In this document: piece after piece, positions 55,714-64,000 of the stretch
Layout: each line of letters starts with the position of its first letter
How positions within the stretch are numbered: the first letter of the stretch is position 1
NCBI GenBank assembly: GCA_902564265.1
Contig: CACFAI010000001.1
Location: forward strand, 62,001 to 126,000
Source of the DNA: an uncultured Pelagibacteraceae bacterium
GTDB lineage: Bacteria > Pseudomonadota > Alphaproteobacteria > Pelagibacterales > Pelagibacteraceae
DNA length: 64,000 nt
Direction of reading: 5' to 3'
Program-made: the position numbers and the translations under genes
Notes under the pieces: generated by a model
What the model was told of the DNA's origin: nothing
Databases searched by the model: none
What the model saw: the letters and a program-made list of their open reading frames with translations, nothing else

Positions 55714-57093
55714 ATGAGCAATTTAAAAAAAAAAATCGATAAAAAAGTAAACTTTGAATTTAATAGAGAATATATCAAAGTAATTGAAGAAAAAATTCAA
55801 AAAAATGATGTAAATTTTATTACTAATTCTTTTAGAGAAATGCACCCCGCTGATGCAGCAGACATTATTGAACATCTAAGTCAAGACGATAGAGAAAATC
55901 TTATCAAATTAAATAATTTTAAATTAGATCCGGAATTATTCGTTGAATTAAATGAAAACATTCAATCTGAAATTATAAAATTACTATCGACCGCTTCAAT
56001 AATATTCATTCTCAAAAACCTAGAGTCTGATGATGCTATAAAGATATTAGAAAATATTGAAGAAAAAAGTAAAAATGAAATTTTAAGTTCTTTACCTCCT
56101 AAAGATAGATTTGCCTTATTAGAAAGTTTAAGTTATCCCGAAGACTCTGCTGCACGTATTATGCAAAGAGAATTTACAGCTATTCCAAGTAATTGGTCCG
56201 TCGGACAAACAATTGATTATTTAAGAGAAAATAAAGATCTGCCTGAACAGTTTTTAGAAATTTATATTATCGATAATGAATTTAAACCTCTTGGAACTGT
56301 CCCTTCGTCAAAAGTTTTAAGAACACCTCGTGAAACTAAAATGGTTGAAATTATGCTGGAGTCTCAAGTTATTATTCCAGTTGACATGGACAGAGAAGAA
56401 GTCGGAAGACTTTTCGAAAATTACAATCTTAATTCAGCAGCTGTGATTGATAAAACAAAAAAATTAGTTGGTATGATTACTAGTGACGACATATTAACTG
56501 TTCTTAAAGAAGAAGCAGAGGAAGATACTTTAAGGTTAGCTGGTGTTGGTGATGAAGAAATTACTGATGGTGTAATAAAAAAAACACAAAGACGATTTAA
56601 TTGGCTCTTACTAAATCTTTTTACGGCCTTTTTAGCAACTTGGGTTATTAGTAAATTTGGTGCAACTATTGAACAAATGGTTGCTCTAGCCTTTTTAATG
56701 CCAATAGTAGCTTCAATGGGTGGTAATGCTGGAATGCAAACGCTGGCTGTAACTATTCGTGGTATAGCTACAAATGATTTAACAAATAGTAACTTTTTAA
56801 AAATTGTTTTAAAAGAATTTAATATTGGAGTTCTAAACGGAATTATTTTTGCAATAATAAGTGCGTTAATAGTTCAACTTTGGTTTAAAGATTATGTTTT
56901 ATCCATAATCATTTCTATTTCGATGATATTAAATATGATTGTCGCTGGCTTGTTTGGCATTTTAATTCCGGTGACATTAAAAAAACTTAATATTGATCCA
57001 GCGATAGCATCAAGCGTGTTTGTAACAACTGTTACAGATGTGATTGGTTTTTTATCCTTTTTAGGTATTGGCGCGTATTTCTTTTACGGTTAA
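55714..57093 (+). CDS. mgtE: Magnesium transporter MgtE
   Basis: 459 residues. Order: N-terminal MgtE_N helical domain (about 40-140, with MHPADAADIIEHL), paired CBS domains (about 145-265), and a five-helix membrane domain (about 290-459) with the PIVASMGGNAGMQTLAVTIRG selectivity region. MgtE is a Mg2+ channel closed by high internal magnesium through the CBS part. Its stop overlaps the panC stop by four bases. Confidence 0.96.
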   Translation: MSNLKKKIDKKVNFEFNREYIKVIEEKIQKNDVNFITNSFREMHPADAADIIEHLSQDDRENLIKLNNFKLDPELFVELNENIQSEIIKLLSTASIIFILKNLESDDAIKILENIEEKSKNEILSSLPPKDRFALLESLSYPEDSAARIMQREFTAIPSNWSVGQTIDYLRENKDLPEQFLEIYIIDNEFKPLGTVPSSKVLRTPRETKMVEIMLESQVIIPVDMDREEVGRLFENYNLNSAAVIDKTKKLVGMITSDDILTVLKEEAEEDTLRLAGVGDEEITDGVIKKTQRRFNWLLLNLFTAFLATWVISKFGATIEQMVALAFLMPIVASMGGNAGMQTLAVTIRGIATNDLTNSNFLKIVLKEFNIGVLNGIIFAIISALIVQLWFKDYVLSIIISISMILNMIVAGLFGILIPVTLKKLNIDPAIASSVFVTTVTDVIGFLSFLGIGAYFFYG

Positions 57094-57890
57094 AAATTAT
57101 CAATTAATCTCACTTTCTTAATATAAAAACATACAAAGAGTTTTAAATTTTTTTTGTTAAAAACTGGACTAAGATTATTTTTGTTTCTCAATTCTAAATA
57201 TTCAATTTTAATATTACTATTGCTTTTTATGCTTTGAAGTAAATAAGTTTTTTGAATATTTTTTTTAATATTTTTGAACACATTAATTATCTCTCTCGTA
57301 AATTTTTGCGCTATTATAATACTTTTGTTATCAAGTAATTTATTTCTAGATGAGTAGGGTAGTGAACTACTCATTCTAATAGTTTTACATAAAACAACTT
57401 TTGTTTTAAATCTTTTTTTTACGAAATTTTTGATCAAGAAATATTGTTGAAAATCTTTTTCCCCTAGAAAAATCTTTTTAACCTTAAGATCTTTTAAAAA
57501 TTTATTTATAACAGCCAAAACTCCTTCAAAATGTCCTGGTCGATATTTACCGCATAATACCTTGTATTTTTTGTTAATACTAATTTTTTTTGGGGTTTTT
57601 TTTGAGTAAATTTCTTTTACGTTTGGTATCAGAACATAGTCTACTTTAAGCTTCCTTAAAATTTTTATGTCTTTATCTAATGTTCTTGGGTAATTTTTAT
57701 AATCAGTCTTCCGGTTAAATTGTGACGGATTAATGAATATACTTACTAGGGTTTTGTCACATGTTTTTTGGCAATTCCTAACTAAACTAATATGTCCTTT
57801 ATGTAAACTGCCCATTGTTGGGACAAATCCTATACTTGCCTTAAAATTAACTTCTTTATTAAGTTTATTAATACTTTTAAAAATAATCAT
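57090..57890 (-). CDS. panC: Pantothenate synthetase
   Basis: 266 residues. It joins pantoate and beta-alanine using ATP. VPTMGSLHKGHISLVRN has the HIGH-type pair (His30, His33), and the later RMSSSLPYSSRNKLL corresponds to the KMSKS-like and substrate-binding loop. The C-terminal domain is shorter than in E. coli (about 283). It is divergent from galU with 29 bases between, and lies convergent with mgtE. Confidence 0.95.
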   Translation of the reverse strand: MIIFKSINKLNKEVNFKASIGFVPTMGSLHKGHISLVRNCQKTCDKTLVSIFINPSQFNRKTDYKNYPRTLDKDIKILRKLKVDYVLIPNVKEIYSKKTPKKISINKKYKVLCGKYRPGHFEGVLAVINKFLKDLKVKKIFLGEKDFQQYFLIKNFVKKRFKTKVVLCKTIRMSSSLPYSSRNKLLDNKSIIIAQKFTREIINVFKNIKKNIQKTYLLQSIKSNSNIKIEYLELRNKNNLSPVFNKKNLKLFVCFYIKKVRLIDNF

Positions 57891-57919
57891 TTATGGTAAT
57901 TGAGTTAGTATAAGATTTT

Positions 57920-58735
57920 ATGATTAAACAAGCAATAATACCTTTGGCTGGTTTAGGCACAAGACTTTTACCTTTAACTAGCGTTTTTGCAAAAGAATTA
58001 TTACCTATCAATGGGAAACCCGGAATTCAATATATTTTGGACGAATGTATTGAAGCAGGAATAAAAGAAGTTGTCTTTATTATTTCAAAAAAAAAACAAA
58101 TGATAAAAAATTATTTTTATAATGACAGTTTTTATAAGAAAATTATAAACAAAAAAAAGGATCCAAGAATTATAAAAGAATATAAACAAATCTTGAAATA
58201 TAAAAAAATGATTAAATTTGTGTATCAAAACAAACCCCTTGGGACTGGTGATGCAGTTTTAAAGACAAAAAAATATATTAAAGATAAATTTTTCTTAATG
58301 TTATTACCTGATGACTTAATTATAAAAAAAAATTGCTCTAAATCTATGATCAACATACATAGTCGGTACAAATCTTCTGTTATGGCAAGTATGAATGTAA
58401 ATAAAAAAACAGTTTCAAGATGGGGCATATTTAAATTAAGCAAAAGGTTAGATAAGAACAATTATTTAATTAAAGATGTTGTTGAAAAACCATCTATTGC
58501 AAACGCTCCATCAAACAAAGCGGTCATTGGAAGGTATATTTTACCTAAGAAAATATTTTCTAAATTATCAAAACAAAAACCAGGAAAAGGTGGTGAAATT
58601 CACATTACCGATGCTATTCAATCTTTGATTTACGATAACAATAAGTTTATTGCTCATAATTTTTCAGGCAAATACTTAGATTGTGGAAGTATGAATGGTT
58701 ATATTGAATCTACTTTGGAGATAGCTAAATCATGA
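57920..58735 (+). CDS. galU: UTP-glucose-1-phosphate uridylyltransferase
   Basis: 271 residues. It makes UDP-glucose. Nucleotidyltransferase motifs: LAGLGTRLLPLTSVFAKELLPINGKPGIQY at the N-terminus, MLLPDDLII, and VEKPS further on. The stop region overlaps the ugd ATG by four bases, so enzyme and next enzyme are translated together. A TATAAG hexamer at 57909-57914 is five bases before the ATG, so the transcript may be leaderless. Confidence 0.96.
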   Translation: MIKQAIIPLAGLGTRLLPLTSVFAKELLPINGKPGIQYILDECIEAGIKEVVFIISKKKQMIKNYFYNDSFYKKIINKKKDPRIIKEYKQILKYKKMIKFVYQNKPLGTGDAVLKTKKYIKDKFFLMLLPDDLIIKKNCSKSMINIHSRYKSSVMASMNVNKKTVSRWGIFKLSKRLDKNNYLIKDVVEKPSIANAPSNKAVIGRYILPKKIFSKLSKQKPGKGGEIHITDAIQSLIYDNNKFIAHNFSGKYLDCGSMNGYIESTLEIAKS

Positions 58736-60030
58736 AATTATGTATGATAGGAACTGGCTATGTAGGATTAGTTAGCGGTGTATGTTTTGCAGATTTAGGT
58801 AATGAAGTTATTTGCGTAGATAAAGATTTAAATAAGATTAATTCCCTTAAAAAAGGAAAAGTTCCAATTTATGAACCTGGACTTTCAGAACTAGTAATTA
58901 AAAACTATAGAAATAAGAGATTAAATTTTTCAACAGATTTAAAAAAATCTGTCAAAGAGTCTGACATAATTTTCATTTGCGTTGGAACGCCTACAAAAAA
59001 AGGAGGGAGCTCAGCAGATTTAAGTCAAATCTACAATGTAATTAAAGAAATAAGCACCTCAATTAAAAGTTTTAAAATTATTATAACGAAATCAACTGTC
59101 CCGGTGACCACAGGTGATGAAATTGAAAAAATTCTTTCAAGAAAAAACAACAAAAAAAAATTTTCAGTAGTCTCAAATCCAGAATTTTTAAGAGAAGGTG
59201 AGGCGATAAGAGATTTTACTTACCCAGATAGAGTTGTGATTGGAACGAATGATAAAAAGGCTGGTAAAATTTTGAAAAATCTTTATAGCCCGTTGATTTC
59301 TAAAGGAGCGTCATATTTGCAAACATCTAGAAGAGCAGCGGAATTGATCAAATACGCCTCTAACGCTTTCTTAGCTACTAAAATAACCTTTATTAATGAA
59401 ATAGCAAATTTGTGCGAAAAAACTGGCATTAATGTAGAAGATATATCGATAGGAATGGGTCTAGATAAAAGAATAGGTAGCAGATTTCTCAGAGCAGGTC
59501 CTGCTTATGGTGGATCTTGTTTTCCAAAAGATACAAAAGCAATTATTTCAACTGCTGACAAATTTAAAACTAACTTATCAGTAGTAAAATCTGTGATTAA
59601 ATCTAATGATAATAGATCTAAAATTTTATTAGATCGAATTTATCGAATGTTAAATAAAAAGATAAAGAATAAAAAGATAACTTTTTTAGGCGTAACATTT
59701 AAAGCAAATACTGATGATATGAGAGACTCCTCAAGTCTTAAAATGATACCGTGGTTATCTAAAAAAGGAGCAATAATAAAATATTTTGATCCAACAGGTT
59801 ACAAAAATGAATTTTCAAAACTAAAAAATGTCACCAATAAAGCATCAATTAGAGATGCCGTCCAAAGTGCAGATCTTGTTATTCTACACACAGAATGGAA
59901 TGATTTTAAATCAATAAATTTTAAAAACTTAGTTAAAGGTAAAAAGTTTATAATTTTTGATATGAGAAATTTGTATTCCTCTTCAAAAATCAAGCAGCAA
60001 GGTTTTAAGTATTATAGTGTTGGAAAATAA
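58732..60030 (+). CDS. ugd: UDP-glucose 6-dehydrogenase
   Basis: 432 residues. It oxidises UDP-glucose twice to UDP-glucuronate. N-terminal GTGYVGLVSGVCFADLG binds NAD, and Cys263 in GGSCFPKDTKA is the catalytic thiol. The C-terminal UDP-binding domain has FLGVTFKANTDDMRDSSSLKMIPWL. Together with galU it supplies UDP-glucuronate for envelope glycans. It ends three bases before the convergent RidA-like gene. Confidence 0.96.
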   Translation: MKLCMIGTGYVGLVSGVCFADLGNEVICVDKDLNKINSLKKGKVPIYEPGLSELVIKNYRNKRLNFSTDLKKSVKESDIIFICVGTPTKKGGSSADLSQIYNVIKEISTSIKSFKIIITKSTVPVTTGDEIEKILSRKNNKKKFSVVSNPEFLREGEAIRDFTYPDRVVIGTNDKKAGKILKNLYSPLISKGASYLQTSRRAAELIKYASNAFLATKITFINEIANLCEKTGINVEDISIGMGLDKRIGSRFLRAGPAYGGSCFPKDTKAIISTADKFKTNLSVVKSVIKSNDNRSKILLDRIYRMLNKKIKNKKITFLGVTFKANTDDMRDSSSLKMIPWLSKKGAIIKYFDPTGYKNEFSKLKNVTNKASIRDAVQSADLVILHTEWNDFKSINFKNLVKGKKFIIFDMRNLYSSSKIKQQGFKYYSVGK

Positions 60031-60033
60031 AAT

Positions 60034-60495
60034 TTATTTCAACTCAAAAATTGCATCTACTTCTACTGAAACACCTAATGGTAAACTATTTGTACTTATA
60101 GCAGCTCTGGTATGCATTCCAGCTTCACCAAATACTGATGCTATTAGATCTGATGCACCATTTAACACTTTCGGTTGATCTATAAATTCATCTGTTGAAT
60201 TAACAAATCCTGTAAGCTTTACACACGATTTAACTTTTGATAAATCATTGCCACAAGCTTTTTTTACTTGCGCAATAATACTTAACGCACATCTTTTAGC
60301 TGCATTATAACCTGCATCTGTGTCTAAATCTTTTCCAACTTTCCCTTTGATTAACTGACCAGTTTCATCGATAGAAATTTGTCCGGATATAAATAACATT
60401 TTTCCAGAAACTTTTGTTGCAACATAATTTCCAACAGGTGCTTTTGCCTCAGGAAGATTTATTTTCAATTCCTTTAATTTATCATCATAACTCAT
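60034..60495 (-). CDS. RidA/YjgF-family protein
   Basis: 153 residues, the longer YjgF-type form rather than the roughly 130-residue RidA. Core pattern LFISGQISIDETGQLIKGKVGKDLDTDAGYNAAKRCALSIIAQVKKACG and MHTRAAISTNSLPLGVSVEVDAIFEL with the Arg and Glu pair used by enamine/imine deaminases. Whether it deaminates 2-aminoacrylate or does something else cannot be told from sequence. It overlaps the topA stop by four bases (ATGA). Confidence 0.9.
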   Translation of the reverse strand: MSYDDKLKELKINLPEAKAPVGNYVATKVSGKMLFISGQISIDETGQLIKGKVGKDLDTDAGYNAAKRCALSIIAQVKKACGNDLSKVKSCVKLTGFVNSTDEFIDQPKVLNGASDLIASVFGEAGMHTRAAISTNSLPLGVSVEVDAIFELK

Positions 60496-63053
60496 TTTGA
60501 TTTCCTTTTTTTTGATTTTTTAGTTTTATCGTATTCTTTCCGTTTCTCAATCAATATCAAAGCTTCTTCCATTGTCAATTCTGTTGGATCCTTTTCTTCA
60601 GGTATTGTTGCATTGAGAGATTTATATTTTATGTAAGGCCCATATTGACCCTTCATAACTCTTACAGGTTTTTTGTCTTCAGGATGTTCACCTAAATCTT
60701 TAATCATTGATGAGGACATTCTTCCGGGTTTTGCTTCAGATATTAAAGTTATAGCTCTGTTTAAACCAATTGAAAATAATTCATCTACACTTTCAATTCT
60801 TGCGGATTTATTTTCACACTTTAAGTATGGTCCAAATCTACCGACGTTTACTGTAATTTCTTTTCCAATATCTGGATGAGTACCTAAAATTTTAGGTAGG
60901 GAGCATAGATATTTTGCTTTTTCTAAATTTATATTTTCTATATCTAACCCTTTAGGAATTGATACATTTTTTAAATTATTTTCCTCTTTTTTTGTTTTTC
61001 TTTTTTTTGTTTTTACTATTTCATCCTCTAATAATTCGTATTGTAAATAAGGACCAAATCTTCCATTTTTTAAATAAATTTCTTTATCATTATCGTTTTT
61101 ACCAATTAATTTAGGTTCTGCTAAATTTATTTGTTGAGATGCTTTAATTTTTGAAAGTGGCCTTGTAAACTTACATTCTGGATAGTTAGAACACCCAATA
61201 AACGCACCTCCTCTAAAGCTATTTTTCAAACTTAATGTACCATTAGAGCATAACTTGCAGGATCTGTCGATTTTACCATCATCATTTGTATAAAATATTA
61301 AATTACCCAAGCTTTCATTAAGCATATCCAGAACTTCTCTAGTTCTTATTTCTTTCACAGACGAGACATTTTTATTAAAATCTTTCCAGAATTGATCTAG
61401 TACACTTAACCAATTTTCTTTTCCTGAAGTTATTTCATCTAATTGATCTTCTAATTTTGCAGTAAAGTCATAATCAACATATTTCGTAAAAAGTTTTTCA
61501 AGGAATGCGGATAAAAGTTTTCCTCTGTCAGTTGGGAAAAATCTTTTATTAACAATGTCTGCATAACCTCTATTAGATATTACCGAAATAATGCTTGCGT
61601 ATGTAGAGGGTCGACCGATACCTAATTCCTCTAATTTTTTAACTAAACTAGCCTCAGAATATCTTGGAGGTGGTTGAGTAAAGTGTTGTTCATCTATAAA
61701 ATCAGATATATTCACTTCTCCTTTTTCTACTTTTGGTAAAATATTTTCATCGTTGTTGTCATCATCTAAATTAATTACCTTCATAAAACCATCAAACACT
61801 ATCGTTGAACCCGATGACTTAAAGATATGTTCATTGTTATTTGATTCAATAATAATTGTTTTTCTATCAAATTTTGCTGGTGTCATTTGTGAAGATAGAG
61901 CTCTTGACCAAATCAAGTTGTATAATTTATTTTGATCTGAGCTTAAATACTTTTTCATTTTTTCAGGTGTATTACTTATTTCTGTTGGTCTTATAGCCTC
62001 ATGAGCTTCTTGCGCATTTTTTGCCTTTTTACCCGAGTAATTAATTGGTTGATCAGGTAAATATTCATTACCAAAGTTATCACTTATGAAGTTTCTAAAA
62101 ACTGGCAAAGCTTCTTTAGATATATTGGTACCATCTGTTCGCATGTAAGTGATTAATCCCTTAGTTTCACCTTCAATTTCAATACCCTGATACAGCCTTT
62201 GAGCAATTTGCATTGTTCTTGAGGCACCAAAACCAAGCTTACTTGAAGCTGACTGCTGTAATGTTGAAGTTGTAAAAGGTCCAGAAGGATTTCTAGAATA
62301 TATTTTTGATGTAATATCTGTAATTTTATATTTATCGTTTTTTATTTTTTCTATTGCTTGATTAATATCGTTTTTATTTTTGAAACTAAACTTTTCAATT
62401 TTTTTATTTTCAATTTGAAAAATATTTGATGTTATTAAATTTCCATCACTTGTTTTAAAATTTACTTTTAAAGACCAAAATTCTTCAGGCTTAAAAATTT
62501 CGATTTCATGTTCTCTTTCGGTTAAAAGTCTCAGAGCAACAGATTGTACTCTACCTGCTGATTTAGACCCCGGGAGTTTAGTCCAAAGTATGGGGGAAAT
62601 ATTAAAACCTACTAAATAATCTAAGGCCCGTCTTGCCATGTAAGCATTTACAAGATCAGATTCTATTTCTCTTGGATTTTCTATTCCATTTGTGACTGCC
62701 TTTTTAGTTATCTCATTAAAAACAACTCTCTCAATTTTTTTGTCCTTGAGTAGTTTTTTTTCATTTAAAAATTCTTTAACATGCCATGCAATTGCTTCAC
62801 CTTCTCTGTCAGGGTCTGTAGCAAGTATTATTTTTTTAGATTCTTTTGCTACATCAGAAATTTCTTTTAAATATTTTTTAGAAAAACTATCAATTTCCCA
62901 AATCATCTTAAATTCATTTTCAGGATCTACTGAGCCATTCTTAGATGGAAGATCTCTAATATGTCCATAACTAGCGAGGACTGTATAATCATTTCCTAGA
63001 TATTTATTTATTGTTTTTGCTTTAGCGGGACTTTCAACAATTACTAGATTCAT
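60492..63053 (-). CDS. topA: DNA topoisomerase I
   Basis: 853 residues. It relaxes negative supercoils. The Toprim domain (VIVESPAKAKTINKYLG, then ATDPDREGEAIAWH) lies at the N-terminus; Tyr303 (LITYMRTDGT) is the DNA-linking tyrosine. A four-Cys zinc finger (CKLCSNGTLSLKNSFRGGAFIGCSNYPEC) is followed by three Topoisom_I C-terminal repeats (GRFGPYLQYE, GRFGPYLKCE, GQYGPYIKYK). Followed by the RidA-like gene through an ATGA overlap. Confidence 0.98.
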   Translation of the reverse strand: MNLVIVESPAKAKTINKYLGNDYTVLASYGHIRDLPSKNGSVDPENEFKMIWEIDSFSKKYLKEISDVAKESKKIILATDPDREGEAIAWHVKEFLNEKKLLKDKKIERVVFNEITKKAVTNGIENPREIESDLVNAYMARRALDYLVGFNISPILWTKLPGSKSAGRVQSVALRLLTEREHEIEIFKPEEFWSLKVNFKTSDGNLITSNIFQIENKKIEKFSFKNKNDINQAIEKIKNDKYKITDITSKIYSRNPSGPFTTSTLQQSASSKLGFGASRTMQIAQRLYQGIEIEGETKGLITYMRTDGTNISKEALPVFRNFISDNFGNEYLPDQPINYSGKKAKNAQEAHEAIRPTEISNTPEKMKKYLSSDQNKLYNLIWSRALSSQMTPAKFDRKTIIIESNNNEHIFKSSGSTIVFDGFMKVINLDDDNNDENILPKVEKGEVNISDFIDEQHFTQPPPRYSEASLVKKLEELGIGRPSTYASIISVISNRGYADIVNKRFFPTDRGKLLSAFLEKLFTKYVDYDFTAKLEDQLDEITSGKENWLSVLDQFWKDFNKNVSSVKEIRTREVLDMLNESLGNLIFYTNDDGKIDRSCKLCSNGTLSLKNSFRGGAFIGCSNYPECKFTRPLSKIKASQQINLAEPKLIGKNDNDKEIYLKNGRFGPYLQYELLEDEIVKTKKRKTKKEENNLKNVSIPKGLDIENINLEKAKYLCSLPKILGTHPDIGKEITVNVGRFGPYLKCENKSARIESVDELFSIGLNRAITLISEAKPGRMSSSMIKDLGEHPEDKKPVRVMKGQYGPYIKYKSLNATIPEEKDPTELTMEEALILIEKRKEYDKTKKSKKRKSK

Positions 63054-63089
63054 GTAAACAAAAAATCATAAATAAGATTGATAGTCAAA

Positions 63090-63677
63090 TTAATAAATTT
63101 TTGATTTAGATTCTGTATTATTTCTCAAGCGTTTTATATTTTCTCTATGTGTGAAAAAAATCAAAATGAACATCATAAAGTAAAAATAGTAGTCAGAATT
63201 AGAATTATAAAAAAACTGAAAAATTGGAATTGTTAAACTTGCAAGAAGAGAACTTAATGATGAAAATTTAAAGAGTATAAAAATAGAAATCCAGACGACT
63301 CCAAAAATTAAAGCAGTAAAAATATCCAAACAACAAAGAATTCCAAGATAAGATGCAACACCTTTACCACCTTTAAATTTTAACCAAATAGGGAAGACGT
63401 GTCCTATAAAAATTGACAATGCAGATATATACAAATAATCGTTCATGAAAAATTTTATATATAAAATTGGAAGAACAGCTTTTAATATATCGAGAACCAA
63501 AGTTGAGTAACCTAAAATTTTGTTACCAGATCTCAATACATTTGTTGCACCAATATTACCAGATCCTATTTCACGGATATCTTTTTTTAAAAAAATTTTA
63601 GTTAAAAGTAATCCAAAGGGTATGGATCCAAATAAATAACTCACTAGTATAATTAAAAATAACTCAAAATTTAACAT
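63090..63677 (-). CDS. plsY: Glycerol-3-phosphate acyltransferase PlsY
   Basis: 195 residues, five or more membrane helices. It uses acyl-phosphate to make lysophosphatidate, the first phospholipid step. The three PlsY motifs are visible: FGSIPFG, GSGNIGATNVLR and FKGGKGVASYLG. The start overlaps the upstream dihydroorotase stop by seven bases. 36 bases separate it from topA. Confidence 0.96.
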   Translation of the reverse strand: MLNFELFLIILVSYLFGSIPFGLLLTKIFLKKDIREIGSGNIGATNVLRSGNKILGYSTLVLDILKAVLPILYIKFFMNDYLYISALSIFIGHVFPIWLKFKGGKGVASYLGILCCLDIFTALIFGVVWISIFILFKFSSLSSLLASLTIPIFQFFYNSNSDYYFYFMMFILIFFTHRENIKRLRNNTESKSKIY

Positions 63678-64000
63678 TTATATAGTTCTATACCTTTAAT
63701 ATATGTATTAAGCACTTTACCTTGAAGTTTTTTATCTTCTATGCATGTATTTTTAGATTTACTTATCATATTTTCTTTTTTTACTATCCATGGTTTAAAT
63801 AAATCAACTATACAAAAGTCAGCATCATTTCCTATAGATAAACTTCCTTTATCTATCTTTAATATTTTTGCAGGATTACTTGTTAAACACTGAATTATTT
63901 TAGATAGTTTTAAAGACTCATTGTGAAATAACTCTAAGGCGAGGGATAATAAGGTTTCTATACCTGATGCTCCAGTTGCAGCTTGTGAGAATGTTAATCT
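63671..64000 (-). CDS. pyrC: Dihydroorotase, 5' end cut by window edge
   Basis: The last 109 codons of a dihydroorotase on the minus strand, open from the right edge to the TAA at 63673-63671. Typical C-terminal features are ATGASGIETLLSLALELFHN and NPAKILKIDKGSLSIGNDADFCIVDLFKPW, where G-SLSIGNDADF-IVDL is the amidohydrolase composite-barrel strand. The upstream part, with the metal ligands, is outside the window, so catalytic competence (PyrC versus the inactive PyrX form) cannot be judged. It overlaps plsY by seven bases. Confidence 0.85.
   Translation of the reverse strand, partial: RLTFSQAATGASGIETLLSLALELFHNESLKLSKIIQCLTSNPAKILKIDKGSLSIGNDADFCIVDLFKPWIVKKENMISKSKNTCIEDKKLQGKVLNTYIKGIELYKC

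Overview
The window is a compact, very AT-rich bacterial chromosome segment. Gene order (tRNA-Tyr, tRNA-Gly, tuf, tRNA-Trp, secE, nusG, rplKAJL, rpoBC, then str-S10-spc-alpha ribosomal genes), one-nucleotide TAATG gene junctions, almost no intergenic DNA and many lysine-rich, low-GC proteins point to a streamlined alphaproteobacterium of the SAR11 / Pelagibacterales type. The lineage is inferred from these features, not from a database match. No rRNA, transposase, integrase or CRISPR array is visible, and no gene-free stretch exceeds 150 bases; the longest are 38156-38302, 25442-25572, 21589-21706 and 23044-23147.

Layout. 1-3510 (minus strand): purC (cut by the left edge), purB, map and sfsA, a tightly overlapping set for purine synthesis and N-terminal methionine removal. 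3533-5682 (plus): a CinA-type domain protein, a gamma-glutamylcyclotransferase-fold protein and the AzlC/AzlD amino-acid exporter pair. 5760-14310: an accessory block of membrane and exported proteins: an orphan coiled-coil membrane protein, two DUF805 proteins, a PrsW-type intramembrane protease, an orphan secreted protein, EI24 and TM2 membrane proteins, a beta-propeller sensor without a kinase, and a possible phage-CII-like regulator. 14393-23043: many small exported proteins and lipoproteins, interrupted by tRNA-Leu, nadK and a TerB / coiled-coil / single-TM three-gene module. 23148-25441: tRNA-Thr, a GT39-type glycosyltransferase and rlmB.

25573-55051 is the core information-processing array: 35 protein genes, from tuf to rluC, plus three tRNAs, all on the plus strand. 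It covers translation elongation (tuf, fusA), transcription (nusG, rpoB, rpoC, rpoA), secretion (secE, secY), adenylate kinase and the ribosomal proteins. Good promoter-like sequences occur at only three places: before tRNA-Tyr, before rpsL (with a structured leader) and before rpsM. L30 (rpmD) is absent from its usual place, and tuf is absent from between fusA and rpsJ.

55032-64000 carries housekeeping genes in mixed orientation: lipB (lipoate), mgtE (magnesium), panC (pantothenate), galU-ugd (UDP-glucose to UDP-glucuronate), a RidA-family gene, topA, plsY (phospholipid synthesis) and the 3' end of a dihydroorotase gene cut by the right edge.

The best candidates for something undescribed are the TerB / coiled-coil module (18387-21251), the membrane cluster with a PrsW-type protease (7265-11304), and the kinase-less propeller gene, whose first ATG sits in a perfect 12-bp hairpin while signal-peptide-like codons lie upstream of it.
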